The notes below the pieces were generated by a model. That model made no database searches. It was not told the DNA's origin and saw nothing but the letters and a program-made list of their open reading frames with translations. From Planctomycetota bacterium (GTDB lineage Bacteria; Planctomycetota; UBA1135; GCA-002686595), in assembly GCA_021413885.1 (NCBI GenBank), contig JAIOPM010000045.1, positions 1-32,879 of the forward strand: DNA of 32,879 bases, in the 5' to 3' direction. Made by a program: the position numbers and the translations under genes. Below are positions 16,860 through 25,336 of this stretch, one piece after another (position 1 is the first letter of the stretch; each line of letters begins with the position of its first letter).

Positions 16860-17735
16860 TCACTGCACGCGGACGGACATGTTCCCGTGCAGGACTTCGA
16901 CGATCGACGCCGCAACGGACGGGCAGACGTTCGCATTCGTGAAGTGCGGTACGGGTGCGACGATCGGAAGATCGTATTCGGCCGCGATCGAATACTCGCC
17001 GGGCTCGGAGAGGTCGAACCACGACGGGAGGAACGCTTCGTCCTCCAGCGCCGCACCGGGAGCGAGTTCCGCCTCGACCGAAATGCCGCCGGCGCTGTCG
17101 GACGAGCCGATGTCGCGGAGCTCGAGCGTGTCCCGGGTCGCGTGGAAGCGGAAGCGTCCGTGTCGTGTCGCGAATCGGGTCCAGCCGCCGCAGATCCAAC
17201 GCACGGGTTCTGCACCTTCGTTCGTCACGACGAGACGTACGCGGACGTCCTGGCCCGGCCCAATGTCCGCAGGGGTCGTCCCAAACTGCGCCACGAGCTT
17301 CACGGGTCGGTCGACATACTTCGCCGGCGCAAGCCCAGTGGCCCGCGACACACGCTCGACCGCGGTCGCGCCGAGACACGCGCAGTGATGCCAGACACCG
17401 TCAGCGATTCGATGGCCTCCGGTCGACTCCGGCCTCCAATCGCCGAACGCCGGCGCGAGCTGACGTTCGGAGCCACCGCCGTCCAGGGGCTCGAAACAGA
17501 TCACGAAGGTCTGGTTCTGCGGGTCCGCCGCCGTCAGCGAGCGCCAACGAACCGCAACCTCTCTCCCACCCTCGATGACGAACAAGTGCGGCGCGGGCTC
17601 GGCGAGCGGGTCGGCGTCGACGACTTGGACCCGCGAAACCAACTCTCCCGTCGACATGGAACCGCCTCGCTCGGCGGAGCCGCACGACGCGGTTGCCGCG
17701 ACTCCCAGCACGAACACGGTCCACGACCCACTCAT
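16860..17735 (-). CDS. Putative lipoprotein of unknown function
   Basis: 291 aa. The N-terminus MSGSWTVFVLGVAATASCGS is a short signal peptide ending at Cys18; the lipobox (TAS-C) is not ideal, so lipidation is probable rather than sure. The mature part is beta-rich with DVRVRLVVTNEGAEPVRWICGG, GRFRFHATRDTLELRD and LSEPGEYSIAAEYDLP, which resemble one or two immunoglobulin-like folds, and it has several cysteines (HHCACLG, WICGGW, ANVCPSV). I do not recognise the family. The start at 17733-17735 gives the signal peptide; an in-frame GTG at 17765 would add ten residues ahead of it. Downstream of the DUF1330 gene on the same strand, 43 nt apart. Confidence 0.6.
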   Translation of the reverse strand: MSGSWTVFVLGVAATASCGSAERGGSMSTGELVSRVQVVDADPLAEPAPHLFVIEGGREVAVRWRSLTAADPQNQTFVICFEPLDGGGSERQLAPAFGDWRPESTGGHRIADGVWHHCACLGATAVERVSRATGLAPAKYVDRPVKLVAQFGTTPADIGPGQDVRVRLVVTNEGAEPVRWICGGWTRFATRHGRFRFHATRDTLELRDIGSSDSAGGISVEAELAPGAALEDEAFLPSWFDLSEPGEYSIAAEYDLPIVAPVPHFTNANVCPSVAASIVEVLHGNMSVRVQ

Positions 17736-17744
17736 GGCGAGCGA

Positions 17745-17750
17745 AGGATA
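17745..17750 (-). promoter_or_regulatory. Candidate -10 hexamer TATCCT for the lipoprotein gene
   Basis: Minus-strand TATCCT ends 9 nt before the chosen ATG, so the message would be nearly leaderless. A GGGAGG lies just upstream but too far (15 nt) for an ordinary Shine-Dalgarno. Confidence 0.3.
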
Positions 17751-17778
17751 CCTCCCGCCATCCACGCTCCGAAGCCGC

Positions 17779-18078
17779 TCAGCGATCGTACTCGGCGATC
17801 ACCGTCACCGCCCGCACCGCCGGCGTGAAGAAGCGCTCGCGGATCGCGCGGTACTCCGGATCCGCGAAGAACGCTTCCTTCGCCGCGCGGTCGCGGAAGT
17901 AGATCGCGAACACGCGGTTGATCGGATGCTTCGCCTCGGCGCGCAACGTGCGCGCGATCTCGAAGTCGTAGCGGAATCCGCCGCCCGCGGCCTCGAGCAA
18001 CGGGCGCATCGCGTCGCGGTACTTCTGGTAGGAGCTCGGATCGGCGACGTCGAGCGCGACGAGGTTCTCGTGGGTCAT
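17779..18078 (-). CDS. DUF1330 family small protein
   Basis: 99 aa. It has the ferredoxin-like dimeric alpha/beta-barrel pattern of DUF1330: VALDVADPSSYQKYRDAMRP, a central GGGFRYDFEI, then VFAIYFRDRAAKEAFFADPE followed by YRAIRERFFTPAVRAVTVIAEYD. The length is right for the family. Members are soluble, usually dimeric, and of unknown or varied function; some relatives act as small-molecule binding or degrading enzymes. The start MTHENLVALDV gives the complete first strand. It may be co-transcribed with the lipoprotein gene 43 nt downstream, though that gene has its own possible -10. Confidence 0.75.
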   Translation of the reverse strand: MTHENLVALDVADPSSYQKYRDAMRPLLEAAGGGFRYDFEIARTLRAEAKHPINRVFAIYFRDRAAKEAFFADPEYRAIRERFFTPAVRAVTVIAEYDR

Positions 18079-18084
18079 CCGACG

Positions 18085-18090
18085 ATCGTA
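18085..18090 (-). promoter_or_regulatory. Candidate -10 hexamer TACGAT for the DUF1330 gene
   Basis: Minus-strand TACGAT ends 6 nt before the ATG, the closest spacing seen here. If used, transcription would begin at the start codon itself. Confidence 0.3.
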
Positions 18091-18201
18091 GACGGCGGCG
18101 AGCGCGCGGACGAGCGCTCGCTCGCGCTCCGACTCGCAACCTCTATGCGTCGCTGGTGACGCCGCGTCGACGGGGATAGGCTCGCGCGTTCCACGGCGAA
18201 C

Positions 18202-19569
18202 ATGCGCGACGCGACGTTCGAGAACTCGAAGAAGAGAGACGGCGACGGCGAGTTGCCGCACGCGCGGCACGGGCACTTGCGATTGATCGTGTTCTTCGCA
18301 GCGCTCGCGGCGGCGGGAGCGACCTGCGGCGTGCTCGCGATGCGCACGGCTGCGACCGAACGCGAGCGCGAACTGATCGTGATCGCGACGACGCTCGGCA
18401 TCGCGACGCTCGGCTTTGCCGGCGTGCTCTTCCATCGCATCAAGATCAACCGTTGGCGTTGGCGCGAGACGCAGGAGTACCTCGCGCGCATCCGCCGCGA
18501 GTCGGCGAAGTACCGCACGGTGCTCGAAGGCGCGGCCGATGCGTTGTTGCTCGTCGATCCGGTCGACGCGTCGGTGCACGAGCTCAACGCGGCGGCGCGC
18601 GCGTTGCTCGGACTCGACGCGTCGGCGGTCGGCGCGAGCCTGACGGCCTCGATCGTCGAGGACGATCGCGAGCGCGTGCTCGCCGCGTTGAAGCGCGCCC
18701 TCGAGGTCGGCGGCGAACCCGTCGCGCTCGGCGAGCTCGGACTGCGTGCGAAGGACGGCCGGCGCCTCACGGTCGACGCGCGCGCGGCGGGCATCGAACT
18801 CGGCGACGGACGCGCGGTGTTGATCGCGTTGCGCGATCTGTCGGTGCAGAAGCAGATGGAGCGCAAACTCCAGATCCACGAACGGCTGTCGTCGCTCGGC
18901 TTGCTCACCGCCGGCGTCGCGCACGAGATCAACAACCCGCTCGAAGGCATCGGCAACTACCTGACGTTGCTCGAGCGCGATGCCCTCGAGCCCGAGCAAC
19001 GCGCGCGCTACCTCGCGAACGTGCGTCACGGTTTCGGCCGCATCCGCGACATCGCGCGCGACCTGCTGCGTTTCGCGCGGCCCAGCGATTCCAGCGAACG
19101 CGTCGATCTCGTGGCGGCGGTCGAGCGCGCGCTCGAGCTCGTCAAGCTCTCCGATCGCCTGCGCGGCGTCGAAGTCGCGCTCGACGCGCGCGAACGTCCG
19201 CTGCGCGTGGTCGGCGACGCGGGGCGCCTCGAGCAAGTCGTCGTCAACTTGTTGATCAACGCGGCGACCGCGAGCGGTCCGAACGGCCACGCGTGGATCA
19301 CGGTCCGTCGCTCCGAAGACTCGCGCGTCGAACTCTGCGTCGAGGACGACGGCCCGGGCATTCCGACGGAAGAGCTCGCGCGCATCTTCGATCCGTTCGT
19401 GTCGTCGACCGGCGGAACGGGACTCGGCCTCGCGGTCTCGTACGGCATCGTGTCGGCGCACGGCGGCGAACTCGTCGCGAGCAACCGCGCGGAACGCGGC
19501 GCGTGCTTCACCCTGCGGCTACCTTGGAGCCCCGACGAATCCGTCGAGCCCTCCAGAACGAAACGATGA
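18202..19569 (+). CDS. Membrane sensor histidine kinase (NtrB-like, PAS-HisKA-HATPase)
   Basis: 455 aa. Two transmembrane helices at about 27-47 and 58-77 have almost no loop between them, so sensing is probably intracellular or within the membrane. A PAS domain covers about 103-215 (RTVLEGAADALLLVDP to VLIALRDLSVQKQ). The HisKA box is SSLGLLTAGVAHEINNPLEG with phosphorylated H241; the N box is VVNLLINAATAS; the ATP lid motifs are DDGPGIP, IFDPFVSS and GGTGLGLAVSYGIV. This is the NtrB/PilS-like layout, which normally pairs with an NtrC-type regulator. The next gene overlaps by four bases (ATGA), which marks it as the cognate response regulator. A TAGGCT at 18177-18182 is a possible -10 element. 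Confidence 0.9.
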   Translation: MRDATFENSKKRDGDGELPHARHGHLRLIVFFAALAAAGATCGVLAMRTAATERERELIVIATTLGIATLGFAGVLFHRIKINRWRWRETQEYLARIRRESAKYRTVLEGAADALLLVDPVDASVHELNAAARALLGLDASAVGASLTASIVEDDRERVLAALKRALEVGGEPVALGELGLRAKDGRRLTVDARAAGIELGDGRAVLIALRDLSVQKQMERKLQIHERLSSLGLLTAGVAHEINNPLEGIGNYLTLLERDALEPEQRARYLANVRHGFGRIRDIARDLLRFARPSDSSERVDLVAAVERALELVKLSDRLRGVEVALDARERPLRVVGDAGRLEQVVVNLLINAATASGPNGHAWITVRRSEDSRVELCVEDDGPGIPTEELARIFDPFVSSTGGTGLGLAVSYGIVSAHGGELVASNRAERGACFTLRLPWSPDESVEPSRTKR

Positions 19570-20963
19570 AGCGAACGATCCACGTCCTGGTCGTCGACGA
19601 CGAAGCCTTCGTGCGCGAATCCGTGCGCGAGATCCTGATGGCCGAAGGCTTGCGCGCGACCGCGGTCGGCGGAGTGAGCGAGGCGCTCGCCGTCGCGTCG
19701 AGCGCGCCAGTGCATGTGATCGTCACCGATCTCTCGATGCCGCAGGGCGGCGGGCTCGCACTCTTGCGCGAAGTGCGTTCGAACGGCGTCGAAGTGCCGG
19801 TGATCGTCATCAGCGGCGTCGGCACCGTCGCCGACGCGGTCGCGGCGATGAAGGCGGGCGCGTTCGACTTCCTCCAGAAGCCGGTCGATCCCGAGCAACT
19901 CTTGATCGTCATCCGCCGCGCCGCCGAGCATCAAGGCTTGCGCGCCGAAGTCGCGAGCTTGCGTTCGACGGTCGAGACGCTGCGGCCCGCGCAAACGTTG
20001 ATCGGTGCGTCGAACGAATTGCAGCGCGTGCGCACGGCGATCGCGCAGGTCGCGCCGACCGATGCGGTCGTCCTGATCCACGGCGAGGCGGGCACGGGGA
20101 AAGAACTCGTCGCGCACGAGCTCCAACGGCGCAGCGCGCGAGCCGCGCGGCCGATGCTGCGCGTGCAGTGCACGTCGTTCACCGAGGTCGCGGCGCTCGA
20201 GAGCGAACTCTTCGGCGTCGCGCGCGGCTCCAAGGCTGAGCGCGCCGGACGTTTGGCCGAGGCCGACGGCGGAACGCTGGTGCTCGACGAGATCGGCGCG
20301 CTGCCGATCGCGACGCAGCCGAAGCTCCTGCGCTTCCTCGAGACCGGCGAGTACGAGCGCGTCGGCGACGCAACGCGCTGCAGCAGCGACGTGCGCGTGC
20401 TCGCGCTCACCAACGAGGACTTGAAGGAGAAGGTCGACGCGGGGAAGTTCCGCGACGATCTGCTCTCGCGACTTTCGGTGTTCCCGATCGCCGTGCCGCC
20501 GCTGCGTCAACACCGCGGCGACATCGCGGAGCTCGCGCAGCACTTCCTCTCGCGCCCCCACGGCCCGCGTCCGCGCACCGAACGCGCGCAGCCGTTCGCG
20601 TTGAGCGCCGAAGCCGTCGACGTCCTCACCTCCTATGAGTGGCCGGGCAATGTGCGCGAGCTGCGCAACGTGCTCGAACGCGCCGTGATCGTGTCGAGCA
20701 CTTCCGAGCTCGGCGCCGACCTCTTCCGCGGCATCCTCGAGTCGTCGCTCTCCACGACGAAGTCGACCGGCCCGTACGAGTTCCACTTGCGAGCGAACCT
20801 CGACGCGCTCGAACGCAAGATCCTCCTGCGCGCGCTCGCCCACACGAAGAACCACCGCAAGGAAGCGGCCGTTCTGCTGGGCATCGACCCGCGCAACCTC
20901 AGCTACTACCTGAAGAAGCACCGCGTCAGCGACGCGGAGATCGACGAACACGCGAAGGGTTGA
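19566..20963 (+). CDS. NtrC-family response regulator lacking the GAFTGA loop
   Basis: 465 aa. Receiver domain 1-120 with VLVVDDEAFVRES and phosphoacceptor D55 (VTDLSMPQGG). AAA+ domain about 145-370: Walker A GEAGTGKE (173-180), Walker B LVLDEIG (D241, E242), sensor-like LALTNEDL, arginine-finger region FRDDLLSRLSVFPI and VPPLRQHRGDI. The C-terminal Fis-type helix-turn-helix is HRKEAAVLLGIDPRNLSYYLKKH. After ELFG (214-217) the sequence reads VARGSKAERAGRLAEADGG: the GAFTGA motif that touches sigma-54 is missing and the loop is about four residues shorter than in NtrC. It therefore may not open sigma-54 promoters and could act with sigma-70, as known for some GAFTGA-less NtrC relatives. Partner of the overlapping histidine kinase. 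Confidence 0.9.
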   Translation: MKRTIHVLVVDDEAFVRESVREILMAEGLRATAVGGVSEALAVASSAPVHVIVTDLSMPQGGGLALLREVRSNGVEVPVIVISGVGTVADAVAAMKAGAFDFLQKPVDPEQLLIVIRRAAEHQGLRAEVASLRSTVETLRPAQTLIGASNELQRVRTAIAQVAPTDAVVLIHGEAGTGKELVAHELQRRSARAARPMLRVQCTSFTEVAALESELFGVARGSKAERAGRLAEADGGTLVLDEIGALPIATQPKLLRFLETGEYERVGDATRCSSDVRVLALTNEDLKEKVDAGKFRDDLLSRLSVFPIAVPPLRQHRGDIAELAQHFLSRPHGPRPRTERAQPFALSAEAVDVLTSYEWPGNVRELRNVLERAVIVSSTSELGADLFRGILESSLSTTKSTGPYEFHLRANLDALERKILLRALAHTKNHRKEAAVLLGIDPRNLSYYLKKHRVSDAEIDEHAKG

Positions 20964-20987
20964 GGCGCTCGTTCGACGGCTGTCGTA

Positions 20988-22985
20988 TCAGAAGCTCCAC
21001 GCCATCCGCAGGTAGAACGCGGTGCGCACTTCGCTCGTCGGGTTGAAAAGGCTCGGCCCGAACTCGGACTCGCCGTCGTGGAAGATGTTCTGGACGCCGA
21101 CGCCGAAGCTGCGTTCCGCGCCGGCGCGATACTGGAGTCCGCAGTCGAGTCGCCAGTACGCGGGGATGGCGTCGGTCGCGAGTTGATCGACGCGCCACAA
21201 CGTCGCCTCGCCGCGCAGTTTCGCGTCGAAGTCGTGCTGCAAGCGTAGACGCCACTGGCTCTCGGGCGCGCGGCCTTCGGCCTCGCCGGGATTCGGCGTC
21301 GTCGAGTCGCTCGTATCGACTTGGAGTTTCTCGAGCGACCACGCGAGCGAAAGATGCGTGTCGTCGATCGGCACCCAATCGGCGACGAGCTCCGCGCCGT
21401 ACGCATCGGCCGACGCGGCGTTCCTCGCGCGCAAGGGCACGATGATCTGCGTGCCGTCGAAGAACGGCGTGCCGAGGCCGAACTCGATCATGTCGCGGTA
21501 GTGGTTCAGGAAGAGCGTCGCGTCGAGCGTCACGCGCTCGCTCGGACGCGCGCGGTAGCCGAGCTCGAGCGCATCGACCGTCTCCGGATCGACGTCGCGA
21601 TCGCCGAAGAACACGACCGACTGATCGGGAGCTCCGGGCGTGATCGACGAGACGAGTTCGACGTCCTGCTCGGACTGCGACGGCGTGCGCACCGCGTGCG
21701 ACACGGCGCACCACCAACTCTGGCGCTCCGACGGCGTGTAGAGCAAACGCAGGTTGGGTTGGACGTTGAAGCCGCTCTGATCGGCTTGTTCGACCTTGGT
21801 GCCGGCGGTCAGGATCCAACGGTCCGGAACGAGCGTCACCTCGTCCTGCACGAACGCGCCGAACAACGCGTCGGTGCGATCGTTGTCGCGGTACGCGAGC
21901 ACGAACGTGTCTTCGATCGCGCTGTGAGACACGCGCAGCGCGGCGCCCCACGTCAAGTCCTGTCGTTCGGAGAGCGGCACGCGCCGTTGGAAGTCGACGC
22001 CGAGCGTCGCGCGGCGTTCGACGAAGAGCGACTGATTCCGGTCCTCGACGTCGACGTACGCCTGGAGCGAGAGTTCGTCGCGCTCGCCGAGCGTTCGCGT
22101 CCAACGCGACTGCACGTTTGCGCCCCACACGTCGATGCGATCGGTCGCGCTCGTCGTGTACTGAGGCGGTGGCGCAGCAGCGGTGAGCGGACTGTCGATC
22201 TCGCCCGCGTAGCCGTCGCCTTCGAGCGTCCACGCGTCGCGCGCGCCGACTTCGAAGTCGCTGCGAAAACCGAAGCGCGCGTGATGCCAAGCATCGTCGT
22301 GATCGCCGCCCGCCGGATCGCCGGTCGGACCGCGATCGGCCCAACGCGTCCACACACGCCAGTGACCGTGCTCGCTCGCTGCGCCTTGACGCGCGTAGCC
22401 GAGGAAGCGGTCCTGATCGCCGGCGGTCGCGGACACGAAAGCTCCGGTCGTCTGCGACGCGCTCTTCGTGATGATGTTGATGATCCCGTTGACCGCGTTC
22501 GCACCCCACAACGCGGCGCCCGGACCGCGGATCACCTCGATGCGCTCGATCTCCTCGAGCGGCATGTCGAGCATGTCCCAGAACACGCCCGAGAAGAGCG
22601 GCGTGTAGACGCTGCGTCCGTCGACCAACACCAAGAGCTTGGTCGCGAACTGCTCGTTGAAGCCGCGGATGCTGACCGCCCAACGACTCGAGTCGAGGCG
22701 CGCGACGTCGACGCCCGGCGCGAGACGCAACACCTCGGGCAACTCCGTCAGACCCGAGCGTTGGATGTCCTCCGCGCTGATCACGAAGATCGCCGCGGGC
22801 GTGTTCATCAGACTCTGCTCGTGCCGCGACGCGGAGGTCACGACGACCTCGACGTTCAGCAGTTCTTCGAGCGAGAGCTCGCTCAGATCCGTCGGTTGCG
22901 CGCTCGCGACGACATCCTGCGCGTGCGCGACGCCGAACGACGCGAACGCGACGACCACGGCCGAAGCCAATCGTTGCGGGAACAT
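20988..22985 (-). CDS. TonB-dependent outer-membrane receptor
   Basis: 665 aa. A signal peptide (MFPQRLASAVVVAFASFGVAHA) is followed by LSELSLEELLNVEVVVTSAS, common in this receptor group. The plug domain (about 50-165) contains TPAAIFVISAEDIQRSG, LPEVLRLAPGVDVAR, SIRGFNEQFATKLLVLVDGR, IERIEVIRGPGAALWGANAV and NGIINIITK. The remainder is a beta-barrel with alternating aromatic strands, and the chain ends in YLRMAWSF with the C-terminal phenylalanine used for outer-membrane insertion. It takes up a scarce ligand such as a siderophore, cobalamin or glycan with energy from TonB-ExbBD, none of which is encoded here. The ligand cannot be assigned. A start at 22985 gives an intact signal peptide. 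It converges with the response-regulator gene, 24 nt apart. Confidence 0.92.
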   Translation of the reverse strand: MFPQRLASAVVVAFASFGVAHAQDVVASAQPTDLSELSLEELLNVEVVVTSASRHEQSLMNTPAAIFVISAEDIQRSGLTELPEVLRLAPGVDVARLDSSRWAVSIRGFNEQFATKLLVLVDGRSVYTPLFSGVFWDMLDMPLEEIERIEVIRGPGAALWGANAVNGIINIITKSASQTTGAFVSATAGDQDRFLGYARQGAASEHGHWRVWTRWADRGPTGDPAGGDHDDAWHHARFGFRSDFEVGARDAWTLEGDGYAGEIDSPLTAAAPPPQYTTSATDRIDVWGANVQSRWTRTLGERDELSLQAYVDVEDRNQSLFVERRATLGVDFQRRVPLSERQDLTWGAALRVSHSAIEDTFVLAYRDNDRTDALFGAFVQDEVTLVPDRWILTAGTKVEQADQSGFNVQPNLRLLYTPSERQSWWCAVSHAVRTPSQSEQDVELVSSITPGAPDQSVVFFGDRDVDPETVDALELGYRARPSERVTLDATLFLNHYRDMIEFGLGTPFFDGTQIIVPLRARNAASADAYGAELVADWVPIDDTHLSLAWSLEKLQVDTSDSTTPNPGEAEGRAPESQWRLRLQHDFDAKLRGEATLWRVDQLATDAIPAYWRLDCGLQYRAGAERSFGVGVQNIFHDGESEFGPSLFNPTSEVRTAFYLRMAWSF

Positions 22986-23179
22986 GGGGACGTGTATCGA
23001 AGGCCAGGGAAAGCCTTGCCGACACAGGGAGTCGCCCGTCGATCGACCGCCGGGCGGTCCGCACTTGCGCGGCGGCGCCGAAATCGCGTGGCCGCGAGCG
23101 ATCCGGCGCCGCCCGGCGGGAACCGGCCGTCGTTCGCGGCGGATGGATTCCGAGTGCCGGAGCGCTCGACAAGAACCTC
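22986..23179. other. Divergent gap between the TonB receptor and small membrane protein genes
   Basis: 194 nt. On the receptor side GATACA lies 8 nt before the ATG and may be part of its promoter. There is a GTCGATCGAC palindrome and a GC-rich CCGCCGGGCGG run. I looked for a B12-box-like core of a cobalamin riboswitch on the minus strand and saw none. Confidence 0.3.
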
Positions 23180-23641
23180 ATGCCGAGCGTTTCGCGATCG
23201 CGGCCGCCGCCCCATCCGCGCGAAGGCGATCCGGTGTTCCGTCGGTTGCCGGAGGAAGTGAAGCGCGAAGTGCGCGCCGGTTGGCGCGCGGACGCGGAGC
23301 AGGACGCGCGGCTCGTCGAACTCGTGAAGGCGCATCGACGGCAGGCGTGGATCGAAGGCGTGGTGTTGATCGGCGGAACGGAATGCGTGGTCGCAGGCTT
23401 CTCGGCCGGACCGCTCTTGCTCGCGACGGCGGTCGGCTTCGGCGTCGGGCAAGCCTGGTGGCGCACGGATGCCGGGCAGGTGCTCACGCCCTTGATCGCG
23501 TCGGTCGCCTACGCCGCGATGCAAGTCGTGTGGCTGACGGCTGGAGCGAGTCGAGTCGGCGCGTTGCTCTTGGGCTCGGCGTTCGTCGCGTGCGCGAGCG
23601 CCTACCTCGGCCTGCGTCGCGAGCAACGCGTCGTCGAATGA
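23180..23641 (+). CDS. Small multi-pass membrane protein of unknown function
   Basis: 153 aa. The first ~57 residues are charged and helical (EEVKREVRAGWRADAEQDAR, LVELVKAHRRQAW). Three to four hydrophobic helices follow: IEGVVLIGGTECVVAGFSAG, PLLLATAVGFGVGQAWW, VLTPLIASVAYAAMQVVWLT and VGALLLGSAFVACASAYLGL. The tail is short and basic. I do not recognise the family. The codon pattern agrees with its neighbours. The start ATG 23180 has no clear Shine-Dalgarno. It converges with the caspase gene, seven bases apart, so it is not part of that operon; proximity alone does not link them. Confidence 0.6.
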   Translation: MPSVSRSRPPPHPREGDPVFRRLPEEVKREVRAGWRADAEQDARLVELVKAHRRQAWIEGVVLIGGTECVVAGFSAGPLLLATAVGFGVGQAWWRTDAGQVLTPLIASVAYAAMQVVWLTAGASRVGALLLGSAFVACASAYLGLRREQRVVE

Positions 23642-23648
23642 CGCGCCG

Positions 23649-25331
23649 TCAACCGACGCCGAGCTTGGTCAACGTGAACGTCCGCATCGCGTCGCGGCCC
23701 TTCAGCACGTTGCCGTCCTGCTCGGTGACGTGGATCGTCAGCGTGTCTCCCGATTGGATGCCGAACGTGTTCTGCATCAGTTGCAGCACGAGCACCTCGT
23801 TCGGAATGTCGTAGCCCCACGTTCCCGCGATCTGCGAGTTGACGCCCCACACCGTCGAGCCGCCTTGGATCGCGCCGTTCGGGAAGCAATCGAGCGTGTA
23901 CTTCGCGCCTTGGATGCCGAGCGCCTTGAGCTCGATCTGCCAACGGCCCGGCGTGAACTTTGGTTGCAGGACGTGCGGAGGCGCGACGAATTGCGGCGAG
24001 AGCGGAGTGCTCGGGCTCGGAACCGGCTTCGACTCGACGATCCGCGCGCGCACGGCGAGTTTCACTTCGCCGACATTCGAACGCACGGTGATCGAACCTT
24101 CCTTCTGACCGGGCTCGGCGTCGACGAGGGTCACCACCACGCCTTCATCGTTGCGATCGACCTCGAAGAAATCGCCTTCGGTCTCGACGCTCCAATGGAA
24201 ACGGCCGGGGCCGTCGCTCCAGACCTTCAGTTGTTCCTGCGGTGTCTGTCCGCGCACGCGGCGGCCGAAGTCGATGCGCTCGACGGGCCACGTCGAGAGT
24301 TTCGACGGCAGCGCGGCGGGCGGAGCTTCGACGACGACCGGCGGCGGCGCTTCGACGACGCGCGGAGTTTCCGGCGCGGCGACGAGCTTCATCCACGCCA
24401 TCACGAACGCGGTCGGCTTCGCGCCGGCGACGGCGAACTCCTCGAGCAACTTCACTTGCAGCCGCTGCTTGTCGCCGCGCTCCTTCGGCGCGACGTTCAA
24501 GAGCTCGAGCGCGTCGGCGACGACTTCGTCGGGTAGATCCTGGTTCTCGGCGAGCGCGAGGATCTTCGCGCGGATCTTCTTGCGCGATTCCTCCCACGCG
24601 TCGCGGCCGGTGCGCGCGATCAGGAGCTCGCCCTCGGCTTGGAACGACCACTTCTGCGGGCGTTGATGGCCCTCGGCGCTGACGCGCGCGTGGACGTAGT
24701 CGTAGAGCTCGTCGAACGTCACCAACCCGTCGCCGTCGACGTCGGCCGCGCCGGTGCGAATGCCTTCGATCACGTTGCGCGTGAACACGCCGAGTCCGGA
24801 TTCCGGCGTCTCCATCGCCGTCTGCACGGAGTTGGACGCGCTCATGATGCAGATGCCCGCGCCCTCGGCCGCGATCTGCAATTGATCGTCGACCGCGCCG
24901 CGCGTGAACGACTTGCCGACCGCGCCGCTGTAGCAGCAGTCGAGGAAGAGCATCACGTTCTTGCAGCGCGAGACGTCGAGGAAATCCTTGAGCTCGCCGA
25001 TCCGCAGCGCGCTCGACTCCAGCGCGTCGAGCACCGTGTCGGTCATCGTCAAGCAGAGACGGCCGGTCGGATCGAGTTTGCCGTGGCCCGAGAAGTAGAT
25101 CAGCACCTGATCGTCCTTCGCCGCGGCGCGCAGCGAGCGATTGAGCTGCACGCGCACCTTCTGGCTCGGCTCGTTCTTGAGCACCAACACGTCGTCGAAC
25201 ACGCCGCCTTGATCGCCGGCGAGCACCGCACGCAGTTCGTCGACGTCGCGTTCGGGTGCGTCGAGCGTCGTCAATCCCGGCTCGTCGGGGAACCGGCTCG
25301 AGGCGATCAGGATGGCGACACGGCGAGCCAT
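23649..25331 (-). CDS. Caspase-family (C14) protease with EF-hand loop and C-terminal beta domains
   Basis: 560 aa. The p20-like caspase fold starts at the N-terminus (ARRVAILIASSRFPD) and contains the catalytic dyad: H83 in VLIYFSGHGKLD and C133 in VMLFLDCCYSGAVGK. Inside the same domain is a 12-residue EF-hand loop, DVDGDGLVTFDE (197-208), with Asp, Asp, Asp, Thr and Glu at the calcium positions. A helical segment follows (about 244-325), then a Pro-rich hinge with EAPPPVVVEAPPAA, then an immunoglobulin-like domain (IDFGRRVRGQTPQEQLKVWS to EVKLAVRARIVES), and last a small beta domain with GRWQIELKALG and GTWGYDIPNEVLVLQLMQ that recalls lipocalin/META-like hairpins. Its gene begins 5 nt after the EACC1-like gene, so the two are co-expressed. 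The role is likely a regulated effector protease in a conflict or cell-death system; substrates are unknown. Confidence 0.88.
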   Translation of the reverse strand: MARRVAILIASSRFPDEPGLTTLDAPERDVDELRAVLAGDQGGVFDDVLVLKNEPSQKVRVQLNRSLRAAAKDDQVLIYFSGHGKLDPTGRLCLTMTDTVLDALESSALRIGELKDFLDVSRCKNVMLFLDCCYSGAVGKSFTRGAVDDQLQIAAEGAGICIMSASNSVQTAMETPESGLGVFTRNVIEGIRTGAADVDGDGLVTFDELYDYVHARVSAEGHQRPQKWSFQAEGELLIARTGRDAWEESRKKIRAKILALAENQDLPDEVVADALELLNVAPKERGDKQRLQVKLLEEFAVAGAKPTAFVMAWMKLVAAPETPRVVEAPPPVVVEAPPAALPSKLSTWPVERIDFGRRVRGQTPQEQLKVWSDGPGRFHWSVETEGDFFEVDRNDEGVVVTLVDAEPGQKEGSITVRSNVGEVKLAVRARIVESKPVPSPSTPLSPQFVAPPHVLQPKFTPGRWQIELKALGIQGAKYTLDCFPNGAIQGGSTVWGVNSQIAGTWGYDIPNEVLVLQLMQNTFGIQSGDTLTIHVTEQDGNVLKGRDAMRTFTLTKLGVG

Positions 25332-25336
25332 CGACG

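Noticed and set aside
22986..23179. Cobalamin riboswitch ahead of the TonB receptor
   Set aside because: The leader is short on this evidence (a possible -10 lies 8 nt from the ATG) and I could not find a B12-box-like core or the expected stems.
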